Origin: Methylotenera_A sp036675645
GTDB lineage: Bacteria; Pseudomonadota; Gammaproteobacteria; Burkholderiales; Methylophilaceae
Direction of reading: 5' to 3'
Assembly: GCA_036675645.1 (NCBI GenBank)
Contig: JAKFEP010000143.1
Span: forward strand, 1-8,104
Length of the DNA: 8,104 nt
This document shows positions 5,270 through 8,104 of the stretch, piece by piece. The notes under the pieces were generated by a model. The model was not told the DNA's origin. It searched no databases and worked only from the letters and a program-made list of their open reading frames with translations. A program made the translations under genes and the position numbers. Position 1 is the first letter of the stretch. Each line of letters starts with the position of its first letter.

Positions 5270-5334
5270 AAGTAAATCAATCTAAACACATAAAGGCTAC
5301 GCCTTAATAAATTCTAACCAAATAAAATAATATT

Positions 5335-7164
5335 ATGAATCGTTACCCCACCTGGAAATACATTTTAATTGCTGTTGTGATTTTAATTGGGCTGCTATAC
5401 ACCATCCCCAATTTTTACGGTGAATCACCGGCGGTGCAAGTGTCGCCCGCCAAGGCTTCCCTTAAAGCTAATGCGGAGCTGTTAAGCAAGGTGGAATCGA
5501 CATTAAAGCTAGCAGATATTCAATTTAACGGTATTTTTCTAGATGCCAATGGTGTGAAAGTACGCTTTAACACGCCAGAAGAGCAATTAAAAGCCAAGGA
5601 TAAGTTGAGCGCAAATTTGGGCAAAGATTACACCGTTGCGCTGAATTTACTCTCACAAACGCCAAGCTGGTTACTGGCGATTGGCGCAAAACCAATGTAT
5701 TTGGGTTTAGATTTACGTGGTGGCGTGCATTTTTTATTAGAAGTGGACATGAAAGCGGCGCTGGATAAATCTGCCGAAAGCAGTGTGGGCGATTTCCGCA
5801 CCACTTTACGTCGCGAAAAAATTAACTATTTTGGCATTAGTCGCGAAGGCCAAAAAGTCGAGGTGAAGTTTGATAGTGCTGCCGAGATGGAAAAAGCACA
5901 AAAACTGCTAAGCAAAGACTATCCAGATTTAACTTATACCGACAGTGTTGCGGGTAAAGAATTTGTGTTAACCGCCAGCATCGGCGAGATAAACAAATTA
6001 AAAATTCAAGAATTTGCGCTGAAGCAAAACTTACAAACATTGCATAACCGCATTAATGAATTGGGTGTTGCCGAGCCTATCGTTCAGCAACAAGGCTATG
6101 ACCGTATCGTGGTGCAATTGCCTGGTGTGCAAGACACGGCAAAAGCCAAAGAGATTTTAGGCCGTACTGCGACGCTGGAAATTCGCATGGTGGACGAAGA
6201 TAAAAAGGATATGGCAACCCTTAAAGCGGCCGAGGAAGGCAAAATTCCATTTGGCGACGAACTGTATAAAGACCGCGATGGCAACCCAATATTAGTGAAA
6301 AAGAGTGTTGTGCTGACGGGTGACCGCATTACCGATGCTGGCCCGGGTGTTAACCAACAAACGGGTGGCTCCGTTGTCAACGTGACACTAGACAGCCGCG
6401 GCGCAGGCATATTTAAAAACGTCACGCGTGATAACGTAGGTAAACGCATGGCGATTTTACTAATCGAAAAAAACAGCACTGAGATCATTACCGCGCCTGT
6501 GATTAACGAGGAAATTGGCGGCGGCCAAGTACAAATTTCGGGCATGGGCAACGCACAAGAAGCCACCGATGTAGCCTTGCTGCTGCGTGCCGGCGCATTG
6601 GCAGCGCCGATGGAGATTATTGAAGAGCGTACAGTGGGCCCAAGCATGGGTGCAGACAACATCAAGCGCGGCGTACATTCTACATTGTGGGGCTTTGCTG
6701 CCATTGCAGTTTTCATGATGCTTTACTACGTTAAGTTTGGCGTTATATCCGTGATTGCCTTGAGTATTAACCTGCTGCTTTTGGTGTCGGTGTTATCCAT
6801 GTTACAAGCCACACTTACCCTTCCTGGCCTAGCGGCGGTGGCATTAACACTTGGTATGGCCATTGATTCTAACGTACTAATTAATGAGCGTATTAGAGAA
6901 GAATTGCACAACGGAAATTCACCTCAAGCATCCATTCATGTTGGCTATGATCGCGCATGGGATACCATCTTAGACTCGAACATCACCACATTGATTGCAG
7001 GCCTCGCACTGTTTATGTTTGGCTCTGGCCCAATCAAAGGGTTCGCCGTGGTGCATGTGTTGGGCATTCTAACTTCTATGTTCAGTGCGGTCGTGGTTTC
7101 ACGTGCCATTGTTAACCTGCTTCATGGCTATCGCCGCAAGATTAACAAGCTTTCAATTGGCTAA
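5335..7164 (+). CDS. secD: Protein translocase subunit SecD
   Basis: Inner-membrane RND-type subunit that, with SecF, uses the proton gradient to pull exported proteins into the periplasm. At 609 aa it is close to E. coli SecD (615). Order of parts: N-terminal membrane anchor (about 8-26); a large periplasmic region opening with LGLDLRGGVHFLLEVDM (123-139); the P1-head region, including NELGVAEPIVQQQG (241-254); EIIEERTVGPSMG (427-439) before the membrane domain; then five C-terminal transmembrane segments. GMAIDSNVLINERIREE (507-523) holds Asp511, matching the essential proton-relay Asp519 of E. coli. The ATG at 5335 begins MNRYPxWKY, the expected start. The leader is A/T-rich with no recognisable ribosome binding site. 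The 65-base gap before it holds only a small 5-bp hairpin (5293-5305). Confidence 0.98.
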   Translation: MNRYPTWKYILIAVVILIGLLYTIPNFYGESPAVQVSPAKASLKANAELLSKVESTLKLADIQFNGIFLDANGVKVRFNTPEEQLKAKDKLSANLGKDYTVALNLLSQTPSWLLAIGAKPMYLGLDLRGGVHFLLEVDMKAALDKSAESSVGDFRTTLRREKINYFGISREGQKVEVKFDSAAEMEKAQKLLSKDYPDLTYTDSVAGKEFVLTASIGEINKLKIQEFALKQNLQTLHNRINELGVAEPIVQQQGYDRIVVQLPGVQDTAKAKEILGRTATLEIRMVDEDKKDMATLKAAEEGKIPFGDELYKDRDGNPILVKKSVVLTGDRITDAGPGVNQQTGGSVVNVTLDSRGAGIFKNVTRDNVGKRMAILLIEKNSTEIITAPVINEEIGGGQVQISGMGNAQEATDVALLLRAGALAAPMEIIEERTVGPSMGADNIKRGVHSTLWGFAAIAVFMMLYYVKFGVISVIALSINLLLLVSVLSMLQATLTLPGLAAVALTLGMAIDSNVLINERIREELHNGNSPQASIHVGYDRAWDTILDSNITTLIAGLALFMFGSGPIKGFAVVHVLGILTSMFSAVVVSRAIVNLLHGYRRKINKLSIG

Positions 7165-7204
7165 TTGCTGATAACTTAACCCCTCAATATTTAAAGAATA
7201 AATC

Positions 7205-8104
7205 ATGGAATTATTTAGAGTTAAAAAAGACATCCCTTTTATGAGTTATGGCCGCCTGACTACGGCCATCTCGTTGATTACTTTTATTCTCGCTGTTTTC
7301 TTCTTAGCCACTCGTGGACTGAACTTTGGTGTGGACTTTACCGGTGGCACCATGATGGAAGTCAGCTACCAACAAGCTGCCGATTTAGATAAGATTCGTG
7401 AAGCGGTAGATAGCATTGGTCTTAAAGATGCCACTGTTCAAAACTTTGGAACAAGTCGTGATGTGCTTATTCGTCTGCCAGTTCGTGCAGGTGTTACAGG
7501 TTCACAACTTTCAGAGCAAATGTTAGCCAGTTTAAAAGCAATGGATGATTCTGTACAAATGAGTCGCGTTGAATTTGTTGGTCCACAAGTTGGTGAGGAA
7601 CTCTATGAAAATGGCTCACTAGCCTTGTTGTTAGTTATCGCAGGCATCATGGTCTACCTTGCTATCCGTTTTGAATGGCGTTTTGCATTAGCTGCCATCA
7701 TCGCCAATATGCATGATGTGGTGATTATCTTAGGCTTTTTTGCCTTCTTTCAATGGGAATTTAATTTGACAGTACTTGCCGCTGTGCTGGCAGTGCTCGG
7801 TTACTCTGTAAATGAGTCAGTTGTGGTGTTTGACCGGGTGCGTGAAAACTTTAGAAAAATGCGTAAAGCAACAGTCGTGCAGGTGATTGACAATGCCATT
7901 ACTCGCACCATGTCGCGCACAGTGATTACCCACTTTTCTACGCAACTAATGGTGCTATCAATGCTATTATTTGGTGGCGAGGTGCTGCATAATTTTTCCT
8001 TAGCACTCACCATTGGTATTTTATTTGGCATTTATTCTTCTGTGTTAGTAGCCTGCCCTATTGCCTTGTGGCTTGGCATAAGCCGCGCCAATTTAATTGG
8101 CGAT
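7205..8104 (+). CDS. secF: Protein translocase subunit SecF (3' end beyond window)
   Basis: An open frame of 300 codons from ATG 7205 with no stop before the window ends; family members are about 300-325 aa, so only a short C-terminal tail is missing. It partners SecD in proton-driven export. Visible parts: first membrane segment (about 18-36); GLNFGVDFTGGTMMEV (38-53), the SecF signature; a short periplasmic domain ending VEFVGPQVGEEL (122-133); then five membrane segments. GYSVNESVVVFDRVREN (199-215) is the transmembrane-4 motif. Its acidic residue is Glu204 where E. coli has Asp213 (GYSLND). SRTVITHFSTQLMVL (237-251) follows. It lies 40 bases after secD, with only a weak AAAGAA before the start. 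The neighbouring order secD-secF is standard. Confidence 0.97.
   Translation, partial: MELFRVKKDIPFMSYGRLTTAISLITFILAVFFLATRGLNFGVDFTGGTMMEVSYQQAADLDKIREAVDSIGLKDATVQNFGTSRDVLIRLPVRAGVTGSQLSEQMLASLKAMDDSVQMSRVEFVGPQVGEELYENGSLALLLVIAGIMVYLAIRFEWRFALAAIIANMHDVVIILGFFAFFQWEFNLTVLAAVLAVLGYSVNESVVVFDRVRENFRKMRKATVVQVIDNAITRTMSRTVITHFSTQLMVLSMLLFGGEVLHNFSLALTIGILFGIYSSVLVACPIALWLGISRANLIGD

Noticed and set aside
5293..5305. Small hairpin AAGGC-TAC-GCCTT between yajC and secD
   Set aside because: A 5-bp stem without a U-run is common by chance, and the two genes are normally co-transcribed.
6096..6716. A 206-codon open frame on the minus strand
   Set aside because: It lies entirely inside secD, shows a low-complexity Ser/Pro/Ala composition typical of an antisense frame, and has no recognisable domain.
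1..8104. Mobile elements, CRISPR arrays, tRNA/rRNA genes, defence or biosynthetic clusters
   Set aside because: No transposase, long terminal repeats, regularly spaced repeats or RNA-gene folds were seen. All large frames are accounted for by housekeeping genes.

Overview
The window is chromosomal housekeeping DNA from a Gram-negative proteobacterium. It is most likely a betaproteobacterium, and a Methylophilaceae-like member (Methylotenera/Methylophilus type) is my best guess. The basis is the pssA-leuA pairing, the tgt-yajC-secD-secF order, the YajC and SecF sequence style and the moderate GC content. The guess comes from recalled family resemblance, not a database search. I see no transposase, phage gene, CRISPR array, tRNA or rRNA.

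Left part, minus strand (1-3628). Read in the direction of transcription, there are four phospholipid genes: a divergent CDP-alcohol phosphatidyltransferase, a PlsC-family acyltransferase (the two overlap by ATGA), a CdsA-family phosphatidate cytidylyltransferase, and pssA (phosphatidylserine synthase). Together they could acylate lysophosphatidate, activate phosphatidate to CDP-diacylglycerol, and transfer the phosphatidyl group to serine and to a second, unknown alcohol. Next comes the 5' end of leuA (leucine biosynthesis), which is cut by the window edge.

The 233-base gap between pssA and leuA holds the most interesting signal. It has a near-consensus sigma70 promoter, a 32-codon leucine-rich reading frame (9 Leu, all six Leu codons used) whose ATG falls on the predicted transcription start, and a series of hairpins before the leuA ribosome binding site. 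This looks like a leu leader-peptide control region with a possibly leaderless leader peptide. I see no classical U-tract terminator in it, so the mechanism, if real, may be unusual.

Right part, plus strand (3736-8104). These are tgt (queuosine tRNA modification), yajC, secD and secF. YajC, SecD and SecF form the accessory complex that drives late steps of Sec protein export. secF runs off the window with no stop after 300 codons. The lipid operon and tgt diverge from a 107-base gap with two back-to-back extended -10 elements. yajC has a -10 of the same type as tgt.

No intergenic stretch exceeds 300 bases. The longest is the 233-base leuA leader region described above.
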